A stretch of 64,000 nt of DNA, from NCBI GenBank assembly GCA_037783415.1, contig JAZGTN010000047.1, positions 4,712,001 through 4,776,000 of the forward strand, written 5' to 3'. The notes under the pieces are model-generated. The model made no database searches and was not told the DNA's origin. It worked only from the letters and a program-made list of their open reading frames with translations. This document shows positions 35,301 to 42,573 of this stretch, one piece after another (positions within the stretch are counted from its first letter, which is position 1; each line of letters opens with the position of its first letter). The position numbers and the translations under genes were made by a program. Source of the stretch: Leptasterias polaris (Eukaryota > Echinodermata > Asteroidea > Forcipulatida > Asteriidae).

Positions 35301-38300
35301 GAGAAGCTACAACGTGTTCAAGCCGCAGGCATGCGAGGGTGCCCTTGGCAGCCAGCCACATCAACCAATATATGACCACGGAGCACAGCCTGAGATTGAA
35401 AGTGTTTGATTTTTCAAAGGGAGGAAATCCGGAGGGCCCAGAGAAAAACCCTTGTTGCATAGAAGAGAACCAATGCACAACTATACTCACATATGGCACT
35501 AGGCGGGAATCGAACCCGGGCCATATTGGATGGAAATATCACAGTAACTCACGTTACACCAGGCCTGGAATTACAATGAGGATGGCCTCTGTTGCCCTGG
35601 TCTTTGCCTTAATGACCCTAATATTGTTCCCCATAGATTTTAAGACTTTCCCATGTAAGTGCAGGTACTCTTTTCAAAATGAAAATAGCCTTGCCCTCTC
35701 AAACACGAAGTTCCATGCCCAATAGGCTGTGCAAGTCTCGCGCGCATTCGAACTTCCGGGACCATAGTGGTCCCAACCATATGGAGTTTTACGTGGGCGA
35801 GATTTTGTTTCGTCAATTATTTTAGTTTAACGTAGGTTATGACCTAGAAAAGTATACATGTTGTTGGGAACGTAATACTAAGTGATAACAAAATATGAAA
35901 GTAAAACCAATTCAACAATATAACGAAGAAAACCCAAGAATTAAACTTGACCCCAGCTTCCGGTTATTGCAAAAAATTAAGAATTTTGTGCTCGCCTCCG
36001 ATCATAAAACTTACGTAAACGCTTGTTTTGGATGCGCAATTATAATCGCCAGATGCTGTAATTGCAAAGCAAACCCTTTTCATTGCAGTCTATGGTTGTT
36101 GAGGCGTCAGCATCCTCTTTAAACTGCGATACGGGTCCATTTAAGACCCGTTTGACCTTCACGAATCCGCGTAAGGGGTTTCTAAAAAGTTAACATCAAA
36201 TAGGCATCCTTGTCCCAGAGTTTTTTGGGTTTTTTTCAATAATAATATACATGTACACAGTATTGTGATTTTTTTTTCAAAAGCTAAACCTTTTCATAAA
36301 ATTGTAATGATTAATTTTTGTTGTTCAGATTTTGTCATGAGATATAATTTAAAACAAAGATTTAATTTCAGAAATAAAAATGTTCTTCGTTTGACGTGTT
36401 TTCTCGTTCGGATACGCGCGAGACTTGCACAGTCTATAGGCCATTACTGAATTGGCGGCTACAGTTACGGCTATGGCTGTAGCCCCAGCTGTCAATACTG
36501 ACATGGTCTTTACACTGACTATAGGTATCACAAATCCTTTTTCAGTGCCTTGAAATGTTGATGTTTGTTGATATCAATAACAATTGCAATAATATCAGTC
36601 CTGGAAAGCATTCATGAGAACCAGACTACTGACTGTAACCAAGCTCTGAAACTGCCCTGCTGTGATTTTATGCGTCATCACTAAGGGTGTCAAATTCAAA
36701 GCGTTGTCGCCAAGCAACTGCTACAGTGGGCGGAGCTGAATGGATTGGTTTGCAATTTGCCGATGTTCAATTGTTTGTATCTTTTGGGTGCATCTGTACT
36801 CACCTGCTCTGTTTCTATGGCAACCGTCTCCGTCTCCCACTCCTGTGAGTCGGCATCGATGGCGGAGTCGTGGCTTTGATGAATGATGAGCTTTTTCATC
36901 CCAGCATGCATCTCTTTCTCCGTCTGCTTCTGCATCTTATCCCTAAAACAGGAACAGATTTTACAACACTTAATCTCTAAACAACGATTTGAGTGAATGC
37001 TATTTAAATGTGTTTATAATGTGTTTGTTTATAATTTAATTGTAATTTTGATATTTTTACACTTCTGAATTTTTCAAAATTATCGATCAATAATTAGGTT
37101 CCAACCTCAAGGTTTTGAAAAACAAGCTACACTTCTGCCTTTGACGTCATGTGTCAAAATGACAATACTTTATTGTCATTTGTGGGATGTTGCTTCACTA
37201 TACCTCCATGTTGCAACAAAGCTGCTATACAAACAGAGCTCCCACAAATGACGTAACATGGGTGATGATGTAACAGGGCTTTCTAGGGGTGACCTTTTCA
37301 CAATTACTTCACCAACCCTAGAACACAGCCGGGAATTAGCTATCACTGCTTGGGAGTAGAGTTCAGCAAGGGGTTAAATAGCCAACAAGTTTTCATTTTC
37401 TCAAGAATTTTTTCCCCCAGTGTAATACAAGTATAGGTGCCGGTGGGTTAGAATTCCCCAGGAATTTCCTGGGGTTTTATCCTAGGGATTGGCTCAATAG
37501 TGTGAAAAGGGATTATTTGGAGACTTCTTGAGCTGCTTAGGGAATGATTCCACGTTGCAAACCCCCAGTTACTCTTCGGACAGTTCAAGCAGAAAATTGC
37601 ATTTGGGTAGAATGAAAACTGCTTCGTAGTCTCATGCGTGAAATTGACATTTCCAATTACAGGGATTTGGATGTGACAGCATTTATACACACACAACATA
37701 CTACACTATAGAAATACATGTATAACCTGGAGAATGTTCTGGTGGCTACATGTATCTGTGTGTATCTGCACTGATCAGGACCCAATTTCATAAAGCTGTC
37801 AAGCAGAAAATACTGCTCAGCAAATTTCTTTGCTGAGCGAAAAATAATAGGGGCACCAGTGGCAACAATGTAAACTTTTATGGAATACTGGCTGGTGTGG
37901 CGGGAGATTCTGTTCCCCTCGAGATTTCTGTTCCCACTTTTAGAGAATTGTATAGAAATTTCTTCTGTTAGCGCCCTCTTTTGATTCAACTTCCTTCAGC
38001 TCATTTAATTTACCGTATGAAAGAAACAAACACCAGCAAACATTCTCCCCTATGTATTGTATGCAAAAAGGTAACGAGTAGAACTTTGAACTTGGACATC
38101 GAGTTCTAAGTCATCGACAGATTTAAGAACCATAACGAAAACAGTCATTAAAATTATCAGAATGTCTGACTACATATATCAATGTTCCTCCATCTCAAGG
38201 ATAAAACCATCTGAAATCTTGACAAGTTCTCCATCATTTCTCCCCTTCTTACATTTCATAGATGCCCTTTTTCTGTGCTCGTTGGGGCACAACAGAGCCT

Positions 38301-41300
38301 GCTGATTTGTTTAGCATATTTTCTCCATTCATTGGCTCATTTAACATGGGGGGAGGACCATCTGCTGGGGTATTTTCCCTGTGCTGGAATGAATTGTGTT
38401 TGTGTGTGCAGTAATGCAAGACCAGCTCTGTCAACTAAAGAGTCTTGTTGGTGTGTTTGTCACGCTATGGTTCAATAAGTTAGAGTGTCTCCAGGGCGCT
38501 TTGGTAAATCATTGTCTTGTGTCTGTTTGCTAAGATGAACTTTGGAGATTTTATGTGTCATGGTTTGGTTTTTACATCACAATCATTCTCTTGACATACA
38601 TGTCCAAATCGAATCAGATACTTGATAAAAAAAAAAAAAATATGAAATACAATATTGAGTGTCTGCATCTCATCGTCTTTGTACTTTTCCAACAAACTGA
38701 CTACCGAAAACACTTTATTTTTCCAAATAAAAATCTTTTAAAGTCTGCTCCGAATTTTAAAAGAAAATATTTATAACCTTCAAAGCAAAAGAATATCAAT
38801 TTCCTTTTCAGTTAAGCAAAAATACAATGAAAGTTGTATTATTTTTATTGTTATTTATTTATTTTTTTTGGGGGGGAGATAAAACAAACTTGTTATTTGT
38901 GTTTTTAACCTTACACTGGTTTGTGTTGGGCACGATAAGTTTAGTACTTTCTAAAAAAGAAACTACTGGGTATACAGTGCATAACAGACAACAGTGTACA
39001 GTAAAACATAGATAATAATCTTTATCTCCCATGCAACTCAACATCCAATAAAAAACAAATTTCTGATTTTTGTTTTTTAATGAATGCATTGTACATGTAA
39101 ATCAATTACCATCAATAAAAACATTTTCTTCTAGCAAATAAAAAAAAAAAATTAGAGGAAGGAAGACCAATCTTCAGGGTATTTAAAGAAAAACAACAAA
39201 TGACAAAATGTACTCACTTCATTTCCTTGAGCTGCTTGGCAGCATCGTTCCGTTGCCTCTTAACATCGTCAAGATTTCGCAGAGCCTCAGCAAAGTCACT
39301 GACTGCCCTGTCCCGCTCTCGCCGGAGTTTATCACACAGAGTCCTAATGCTCTCACGCTCCATCATAATCTTCACCCTCTCCTGGAAGGCGCGGTCTCGT
39401 TGGCGCTTGGCATCATCTGTCTCAGACTGTACCTCCTTGAGCTCTTTCTCAGCGGTGTCAAGATTCCGTCGAAGGACCTCGGCTTCCCGGTTGGCCAGGT
39501 CATAGTCATAGCTGATGGATTTCTGCTGTTGGACAGCATCGTAGCACTGTTGGAGAAGCTTGTCTCGTTGGTCCAAGGCTTCAGTGCGTTCCATCCTGGC
39601 AACATCTCGCTCATCTTTGAATTTATCAAACTCAAAGAGGGCTTTGTCGCGCTCCTTCTGCGCCAGCGCCGTGCTGTTGATGATGTCGCGGTAACGGTCA
39701 CTTAGTTCATTGTATTCCCTCAGGGCATGATCTCGCTCTTTGCTCATCACATACATCTTTCCCTTTAGGGCGTCGTTGATGGCTAAGATGTTCTTGTATT
39801 TCTCCTCGATGGTCCTCCTGCGAGAACCCTCAGTCTGAGCTTCTTCTTGCAGCTTCTCCATCTCCTTATGCACGTCGTCACGTTCGCTCATCACCAGCGT
39901 GTACTCACGCACCGCCGCATTACGCTCTTCCGACACGCGTTTTAGTTCTTTTTCCATCTCGTGCTTGATGTGTTTCATGTGACTCAGTTCTCGTTGGCTT
40001 TTCTCGTACTTCTGATTAGCGAGCTGTTTGCTCTGTAAAGTCTCGTCCATCTCCCGTAGGACGTTATCGTACTTTCGGATCACCGCGGTGCACTGCTGCT
40101 TCAGCGCATTACGCTCAGTGTGAACTTGATCCCGCTCAGCATAAGCAGTCTCAACCTGTCCCTTTAACCTCTTCAAGTCCTCTTCCATTCTCTCAATGCT
40201 GAAGTTTGAAACACTCTGCGCAGACGTCAAGTCAGCGTTCCTTTGCTTCAAAACCTCATATTCTCGTCTCAACCCTTCATACTTATCCCACGCGGTATCA
40301 TACATCTTGTTCAAGACTTCTGACGAGCCACGCTGGTTCATCAACTCCCGGTTCTGAACCCGGAGTTCCGACAACTCCTTCATGTCATCCTCATGAGTCC
40401 GTCTCAAATCAATTATCTCTCCCTTTGCCTGATCCCAGTCGGCACGCAGCTCGGCGTTCTCTCTCATCTTAGTCTGGAACTCCATCCGGAGCTGGTCGGC
40501 AGTGTCAGCTGAGCCCCGATACTTATTCCTGTAATACTCTGCTTCCTTGATGGCCTGGTCGCACTTCTCCACCACGTCGGAATGCTGCCTCTTTAGGTGT
40601 TCCAGCTGCATGATGGCCTTCTTACACTCCCCCCTAAGCTGCTCATAGTTCCTGTGGCTCCGATAATGGCACCGCTCCTCAACCCCCGAGCCATTCTCGC
40701 CTCCTTTTAATACCATGGCAACCTCGTTATCTGACCTAGCATGAGATGATGGTGGAGAAGACCTCTCACTGTTCTCTTCTAAGTGCTTCATGCCCAGCTC
40801 CTGTTTGAAGAACTCAAGGCTTCTGTTCCCAGCGCTGTGGCCATTTTGCTGGCCTGAAGGAAGCAGCAGCCTCGGACCTGCAAACAAATCATCAACATTC
40901 AATTTAGTTTTAATAATTTACATCATCCACCCAACTCGTTAAAGGCTCACAATCACATTCCATAAGTCAAGAGCAAGTCAGCAGTGACAACTTCACTTTG
41001 GATCCTTTGCACTTTCTCTTTCAATTTTATTCGATTGCATTGGCAAATCACCTGTTTGTAAATCAACTGCAACCAAACATTAAAAACTGGGGGACTTTGG
41101 GGAGTGAAAATCAGAAATTTTTTGGGAAGTTAGTTTGTAGGAAAGTACAGAATAAAACAAAACAACCGACAGACAGTAGCAATGACTGAGAACAGAGACA
41201 AACAAACACACCAACAAGTGGACAAACAGACTGATGAATACTTACCGGACAGACTGACAAAGTCTCCCGTGAGTTCAAGATAATAAAACGGCTGTGCCTT

Positions 41301-41519
41301 ACGTAGGAAAAGTTTGACAAGTCCTAGCTTTCCACACCAGGTTCTCAAAGGAGAGGAGTTTGACAAGCTGGCGTCAGCTTTCTCCTTCTCTTTAGCGGAG
41401 GACTTTGAGTCTCTTCTCATGGCAGAGTTGGCGAGGCAAAGAGCCCATGGATTGGAAAAAGTTAGGGCGGGGCAAGGCGGCGGGTCAATGCCTGTCTTAG
41501 CTGCTACTTGATCTGACAT
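20249..41519 (-). CDS. dlg5: Dlg5, discs-large homolog 5 MAGUK scaffold, 21 coding exons, 2,165 aa
   Basis: The 21 exons, joined at GT-AG sites with all phases consistent, give 6,498 nt with one stop at the end. Order: N-terminal segment (1-92), long coiled coil (about 170-690), PDZ1 (695-770), PDZ2 (770-855), a Ser/Pro/His-rich disordered linker (860-1595), PDZ3 (1598-1680), PDZ4 (1744-1828), SH3 (1845-1905), a basic hinge and a guanylate-kinase-like domain (1980-2165). This is the DLG5 architecture; human DLG5 is 1,919 aa, and the excess is in the linker. Conserved landmarks include SHDSAIDADSQEWETE, VTKVDKGS-like ITKVDKGSLADGRL, LSFKKDDILYVDDT and YPIVIFIRFKSAKQIKEQ. Known roles of the family are epithelial polarity, cadherin delivery, and Hippo and Hedgehog signalling at the membrane cortex. 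The kinase-like domain lacks a P-loop Lys/Ser and should be inactive. The start ATG (41517-41519) has A at -3 and an in-frame TGA at 41571-41573. Confidence 0.95.
20356..20804 (-). other. dlg5 intron 20 with an inverted-repeat MITE
   Basis: 449 bp. It contains a 65-bp-arm inverted repeat (20452-20516 and 20579-20643), described separately. Confidence 0.8.
20452..20643. mobile_element. Hairpin MITE with GGTTTGNNGTGGCACCATGT arms
   Basis: The 65-bp arms are near-perfect reverse complements and enclose a 62-bp loop containing CTCCTGAAGACGATCAGAGC and a diverged GAAGCGTCATG. Half-copies with the same phrases occur at about 47590-47680 and 63750-63880, where the loop reads GAAACGTTGAG. That makes it a dispersed family. 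Confidence 0.7.
20805..20914 (-). CDS. dlg5: dlg5 coding exon 20 (GK domain)
   Basis: 110 nt, acceptor TTGCAG, donor GTAAGA. It encodes EQKDPHYIPERVTNRLAKEL through RPLFS, the helix that in DLG5 follows IFIHYKSAKHIK. Confidence 0.93.
20915..21293 (-). other. dlg5 intron 19 with SINE and MITE pieces
   Basis: Holds a diverged tRNA-headed SINE piece (about 21065-21150; CTGTGACCTCCAGATCAACATGCC) and a GCTTAGC-type MITE (about 21165-21285). Confidence 0.6.
21294..21406 (-). CDS. dlg5: dlg5 coding exon 19 (GK domain core)
   Basis: 113 nt encoding GCHCVLDGVSPYVSERLQIL and YPIVIFIRFKSAKQI, a core strand and following helix of the kinase-like fold. Acceptor CTTCATAG, donor GTAAGT. Confidence 0.94.
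21657..21990. mobile_element. MITE of the TTAAAGGCAGT family
   Basis: Begins CTTAAAGGCAGTTTATACTTTTGG and carries ATGAAATAACAAACCTGTGAAAATTTGG, shared with 12073-12443. It lies in dlg5 intron 18 (21407-22023). The right boundary is uncertain. Confidence 0.6.
22024..22151 (-). CDS. dlg5: dlg5 coding exon 18 (GK domain)
   Basis: 128 nt encoding TVRTSSEIMQKDLDDN and YVDYQRRDSHFECIQSAAVK. YVDY-RR-HF is the DLG5 form of the nucleotide-binding segment and lacks the GMP contacts of active guanylate kinases. Confidence 0.94.
22406..22507 (-). CDS. dlg5: dlg5 coding exon 17 (GK domain, degenerate P-loop)
   Basis: 102 nt encoding HIKRPVVLLGPLSDRVAAKI through NRCRP. The P-loop position reads GPLSDRV instead of G-x-x-G-x-G-K-S/T, so ATP binding is not expected. 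Confidence 0.93.
22846..22887 (-). CDS. dlg5: dlg5 coding exon 16 (42-nt micro-exon)
   Basis: 42 nt encoding AVMPTYLRVEPLD between TTGACAG and GTAAG. The phases on both sides match and the sequence corresponds to the short strand leading into the kinase-like domain. Confidence 0.87.
22888..23180 (-). other. dlg5 intron 15
   Basis: 293 bp between the micro-exon and exon 15. Nothing else recognised; the 105-codon plus-strand open frame crossing it is antisense to exon 15. Confidence 0.7.
23181..23374 (-). CDS. dlg5: dlg5 coding exon 15 (basic hinge between SH3 and GK)
   Basis: 194 nt encoding a strongly basic Ser/Arg segment with RRSLFRRKKHQRNNSDSK, parallel to RRSFFRRKHKHKRSGSKD in human DLG5. 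Likely a flexible hinge with phosphorylation sites. Confidence 0.93.
23460..23872 (-). mobile_element. SINE with class II (Ser/Leu-like) tRNA head
   Basis: The minus strand of about 23790-23872 reads TGTCCGAGTAGTTAAGGGTACC (A-box) to GGGTTCGAGTCCC (B-box), with a longer gap that suits a Ser/Leu tRNA. The body has AAGTGTCTTGCTTAAGGACAC and GTTCTTCTACATGCATTACAC; a second copy lies at 33175-33545 in the same orientation. Confidence 0.65.
23907..24123 (-). CDS. dlg5: dlg5 coding exon 14 (SH3 domain)
   Basis: 217 nt encoding FNKVQDQHGDSLYIRAMVDY, then LSFKKDDILYVDDT and VWTAWLLD with GQIPSKTL, an SH3 of the MAGUK type. Acceptor GTAACAG, donor GTAAGT. Confidence 0.95.
24235..24480. mobile_element. 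GCTTAGC-family MITE
   Basis: Outer GAAATTGAGGCC / AATTTTATGAA and inner GCTTAGCAGAAACCAGTTACCAGCC / GTGACTGGTTCCCTGCTGG palindromes. It lies in dlg5 intron 13. Confidence 0.65.
24497..24599 (-). CDS. dlg5: dlg5 coding exon 13 (PDZ4, second half)
   Basis: 103 nt encoding FNGVDLRCATAEHAATELQK through AQYNIG, the last helix and strand of PDZ4. Same length and phase as exon 10 of PDZ3, pointing to domain duplication. Confidence 0.94.
24826..25012 (-). CDS. dlg5: dlg5 coding exon 12 (PDZ4, first half)
   Basis: 187 nt encoding APKDENLPSPSEPRFVF, the carboxylate-binding loop NSLGVGVFGG, and VGIFVYEV to VGDQILE. Acceptor CATTAAAG, donor GTACAG (weaker than GTAAGT). Confidence 0.94.
25075..28225 (-). 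mobile_element. tRNA-headed SINE whose head has become a roughly 53-copy minisatellite
   Basis: A 58-bp unit (with variants near 51 bp and shorter) is repeated about 53 times from about 25108 to 28080. Read on the minus strand, each unit is a tRNA-like head: TAGCTCAGTGGATAGAGAAC (A-box), ATTAATCTGGAGGTAGCAGG and GGTTCA (start of a B-box). Flanking sequence at both edges (TTGAACAAAGACAAATTGAAC; TTTGTTCAAGGGTGCCAGT) is the body of the SINE seen at 15990-16200, so the array grew inside one inserted SINE. It fills most of dlg5 intron 11 (25013-28438) in the same orientation as dlg5. Open frames over it (26412-28234) are repeat translations. Confidence 0.85.
28439..28592 (-). CDS. dlg5: dlg5 coding exon 11 (PDZ3-PDZ4 linker)
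   Basis: 154 nt encoding MQRNSVCDSEDVTPTSTPG through PTPRASRIY, a Ser/Thr/Pro-rich linker. Human DLG5 also has a Ser/Thr-rich spacer with TPEHPS/STPP here. Confidence 0.9.
28887..28989 (-). CDS. dlg5: dlg5 coding exon 10 (PDZ3, second half)
   Basis: 103 nt encoding FNGLNLRQATYDQAAIILSQ through VMYNIQ. Acceptor TTTTGCAG, donor GTAAGT. Confidence 0.94.
29100..29430 (+). mobile_element. SINE, GGTTCAAATCCCGGCTAG head, ATT tail
   Basis: Starts near a B-box-like GGTTCAAATCCC, then CTCACTCCGGAAAAATC and GCCAAAGGTGCCCTTGCATGCC, ending in TTATTATTATT. A reverse-oriented copy lies at 35265-35520. It sits in dlg5 intron 9. Confidence 0.65.
29452..29605 (-). CDS. dlg5: dlg5 coding exon 9 (PDZ3, first half)
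   Basis: 154 nt encoding SMTRIIEIEKSTEPLGIRII, GGGIFVHTVTPGSLAARA and YGDQILE. PLGI is the carboxylate-binding loop. Matches human KGSEPLGISIVSGEKGG in order. Confidence 0.95.
29865..30150 (+). mobile_element. tRNA-headed SINE with intact B-box
   Basis: 29873-29940 reads CAGTGGTCTAGTGGTAAGAC (A-box) and GGTTCAAATCC, an exact pol III B-box consensus. The body contains the phrase CAGGACTCAGA twice (about 29960 and 30129). It lies in dlg5 intron 8, antisense to dlg5. Confidence 0.6.
30182..30326 (-). CDS. dlg5: dlg5 coding exon 8 (Ser-rich linker before PDZ3)
   Basis: 145 nt encoding SVSLSSSGGRDSPISVSLHS through SVTRECEG. Compositionally like the Ser-rich GSERGSVSHSECSTPPQS region ahead of PDZ3 in human DLG5. 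Confidence 0.88.
30610..30760. repeat. GGCTATGGCTACAGCTACGGC family repeat
   Basis: Inverted arms TGGTGGCTATGGCTACAGC and AGCTGTAGCTGTAGCCGCC. Related copies lie near 17950-18070 and 36440-36500. It is in dlg5 intron 7. Confidence 0.5.
30938..33101 (-). CDS. dlg5: dlg5 coding exon 7 (end of PDZ2 plus giant disordered linker)
   Basis: 2,164 nt, 721 codons in one exon. It starts INGESVINKQAKDVEQML and LNVMRV, completing PDZ2, then runs through about 690 residues rich in Ser, Pro, His, Asn and Arg with no fold signature. Local landmarks include KPPSRNSSLKASMRHKRSSS and SAIRRRVQRPTQLELASYSP, the latter similar to human KRRRPKSAPSF and ELQEWAPYSP. The region explains the protein being longer than the human one. 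Long plus-strand frames here are shadows. Confidence 0.94.
33175..33545 (-). mobile_element. Second copy of the class II tRNA-headed SINE
   Basis: Shares GCATTACACAACACA, CTTAACGATAAGTGTACTGGGTTC and TGCTGATCAGAAACACCAG with 23460-23872. The tRNA head is truncated. It lies in dlg5 intron 6. Confidence 0.6.
33629..33720 (+). mobile_element. tRNA-headed SINE fragment (Asn/Lys-like)
   Basis: TAGCTCAGTCAGTAGAGCGC followed by GACTCGTTAATTCGGAGG and ACAGGTTAAAGTCCC: a tRNA-like head on the plus strand, antisense to dlg5. It is followed by TTTGTTCAACCCAA as in the other copies. Confidence 0.6.
33778..33948 (-). CDS. dlg5: dlg5 coding exon 6 (PDZ2)
   Basis: 171 nt encoding VVKRRRASGAKFCPVTLFLT, then HGVTVESGVFVSRIEPGS and GLMVGDRLIS. 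Both ends are phase 0. Confidence 0.94.
34003..34135 (+). mobile_element. TTAAAGG-family MITE fragment
   Basis: AAAGGTATTATACAGGAATGGTAGAGGTGACAAA corresponds to the left end of 12073-12443. Only the left part is recognisable. It lies in dlg5 intron 5. Confidence 0.5.
34272..34374 (-). CDS. dlg5: dlg5 coding exon 5 (PDZ1, second half)
   Basis: 103 nt encoding VNDCVLKVNDIDLTNGDRSI through KKARGVINM. Nearly the same layout as human RLRVNDWLLRINDVDL and GAINMVV. Confidence 0.95.
34570..34810. mobile_element. CAGGGTTT-type hAT-like fragment
   Basis: Starts CCAGGGTTTGCCCTTAACTT followed by GACTGGCGAGCAGT, related to the ends at 10277 and 42574. No second end was located with certainty. It lies in dlg5 intron 4. 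Confidence 0.35.
34982..35109 (-). CDS. dlg5: dlg5 coding exon 4 (PDZ1, first half)
   Basis: 128 nt encoding DDGDMSVLGFDFGDSKD, then CSLIITKVDKGSLADGRL. Human DLG5 has ALGFDMAEGV and IFVTKVDKGSIADGRL here. Confidence 0.95.
35265..35520 (-). mobile_element. Reverse-oriented copy of the 29100-29430 SINE
   Basis: Plus-strand CATGCGAGGGTGCCCTTGGC and GGCGGGAATCGAACCCGGGCC are reverse complements of the SINE tail and B-box region. The two copies face each other across exons 4-9 of dlg5. Confidence 0.65.
35560..35725 (+). repeat. Dispersed repeat, GGAATTACAATGAGGATGGC type
   Basis: Phrases GATGGCCTCTGTTGCCCTGG, TTTCCCATGTAAGTGC and GCCTTGCCCTCTCAAA recur at 52525-52680 in the same order, so this is a dispersed family. 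No terminal repeats resolved. Confidence 0.5.
35727..36432. mobile_element. DNA element with CTGTGCAAGTCTCGCGCG terminal inverted repeats
   Basis: Left end CTGTGCAAGTCTCGCGCGCA is matched by the minus strand of the right end, CTGTGCAAGTCTCGCGCGTA, about 706 bp away. The first 12 bases are also the ends of 5961-6211. No transposase is left. It lies in dlg5 intron 3. Confidence 0.65.
36804..36942 (-). CDS. dlg5: dlg5 coding exon 3 (conserved DSAID-EWETE segment)
   Basis: 139 nt encoding DKMQKQTEKEMHAGMKKLI, HQSHDSAIDADSQEWETE and AIETEQ. The SHDSAID-DS-EWETE stretch before PDZ1 is nearly identical in human DLG5. Confidence 0.95.
36943..39217 (-). other. dlg5 intron 2
   Basis: 2.3 kb. It contains a GCTTAGC MITE (about 37775-37890), a diverged copy of the GAGATTCTGT repeat (37900-38020) and A-rich tracts. 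A GTCATTTGTGGGA / TCCCACAAATGACGTAAC pair near 37178 and 37230 is a small inverted repeat. No exon recognised. Confidence 0.65.
39218..40877 (-). CDS. dlg5: dlg5 coding exon 2 (coiled-coil region)
   Basis: 1,660 nt, 552 codons. After a short Ser-rich start, HYRSHRNYEQLRGECKKA opens a heptad-rich coiled coil to the exon end. SSEVLNKMYDTAWDKYEGLR, YTLVMSERDDVHKEMEKL and SIRTLCDKLRRERDRAVSDF correspond in order to SSEILNKLYDTAMDKLE, YKLIMSERDQV and SIRTLCDNLRRERDRAVSEL of human DLG5. Confidence 0.96.
41246..41519 (-). CDS. dlg5: dlg5 coding exon 1 (N-terminal)
   Basis: 274 nt from ATG (MSDQVAAKTG) to a CCG/GTAAGT donor in phase 1, which fits exon 2. FLRKAQPFYYLELTG resembles LEKTQPHLLPILYLNG of human DLG5. 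The first 60 residues do not match the human N-terminal domain, so this may be an alternative first exon or a diverged start. An in-frame TGA at 41571-41573 precedes the only ATG. Confidence 0.8.
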
Positions 41520-42573
41520 GTTGAAGTCTCGACAACAATCCGACAAATACCTCAAAATCTTGGAAATATCTCACTCAGATGAAGTATCATATTGTTCCGA
41601 TGAAAATCTTGGCAGACGTGCATCCTCAGCATTTCTCTACTAATCTACCATAGGATCATCCCTCCTTGATTTGAAAGAAATACCAGTGGTTTACAACACA
41701 GTATCTTGGTGACCTATGACACTTACTTGGTGACCTCTGACACCCAGACAAAACTGTTTTGAAGAGCTGTTAGATTTAATCAAAGCAACATGGAGACTGT
41801 CTACACTCAAACTGACCCCTAAATGTAAATAGGAGTTGTTCAACAATTGAGAACTGTCAAGTTAAAAAAATCAAAATAAAATGAAAAACATTTGCAAAAC
41901 CTATGTAAAAAAGAAACAAACCCATAACCCAATTCGATAAAGAGAACTTTTTTAATATTAAAAGAGCAGACACATCCTGAAGATGAACCCGAGAGACTAT
42001 TATGAGTGACCATTACTGGATAGAACTTTCCTACACACTACCCCCAGTAATTATTCTGTGCATCAACAACAGCATCTAAAGACGTTTATGAGTAGCACCA
42101 ACATGATCAAGATGCAGCCTGTGCAAGGCTTGTACAGAAGCGCCAATGCTTCCCAGCAATGGCGGAAAACACTCATACAGGACATGTCGTGTCACTGAAG
42201 AAACGTTGCATCTCCTAAAATAACACTTACGTTACACGTGAGTTTGAAATTGTTAAAAGGACGTGTCTCACTTAAAATAGCCCAAGTGTACAAAACAAGT
42301 AAGCACCGAGATACACCATTTTTGCACGGATCACAACTTTTTTGCCCTAACGCAACGATATGCAAATGACCTAAAACAAATTGATCTATTTACTCAGTGC
42401 CTTGTCAGATGTTAAGGCAGTGACTCTTTTAACCAAACCTGCCACACACAATCACAAACAAAAAACTTTTACAAAATATAATTATGATTATGCCCACCAG
42501 ATGAAGTAGCTCCACAAAAAGCAATTAACAACTTTGAAACTAAATTTCCTACCAGCCTCTCCACATACTGTCA
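41520..42573. other. dlg5 5' flank
   Basis: Repeat-poor 1 kb upstream of the dlg5 start. It could hold the 5' UTR and promoter, but no TATA box or other clear core element was recognised. Confidence 0.4.

Noticed and set aside
39208..40472. Plus-strand frames of 165, 101 and 88 codons
   Set aside because: Antisense shadows of the dlg5 coiled-coil exon.
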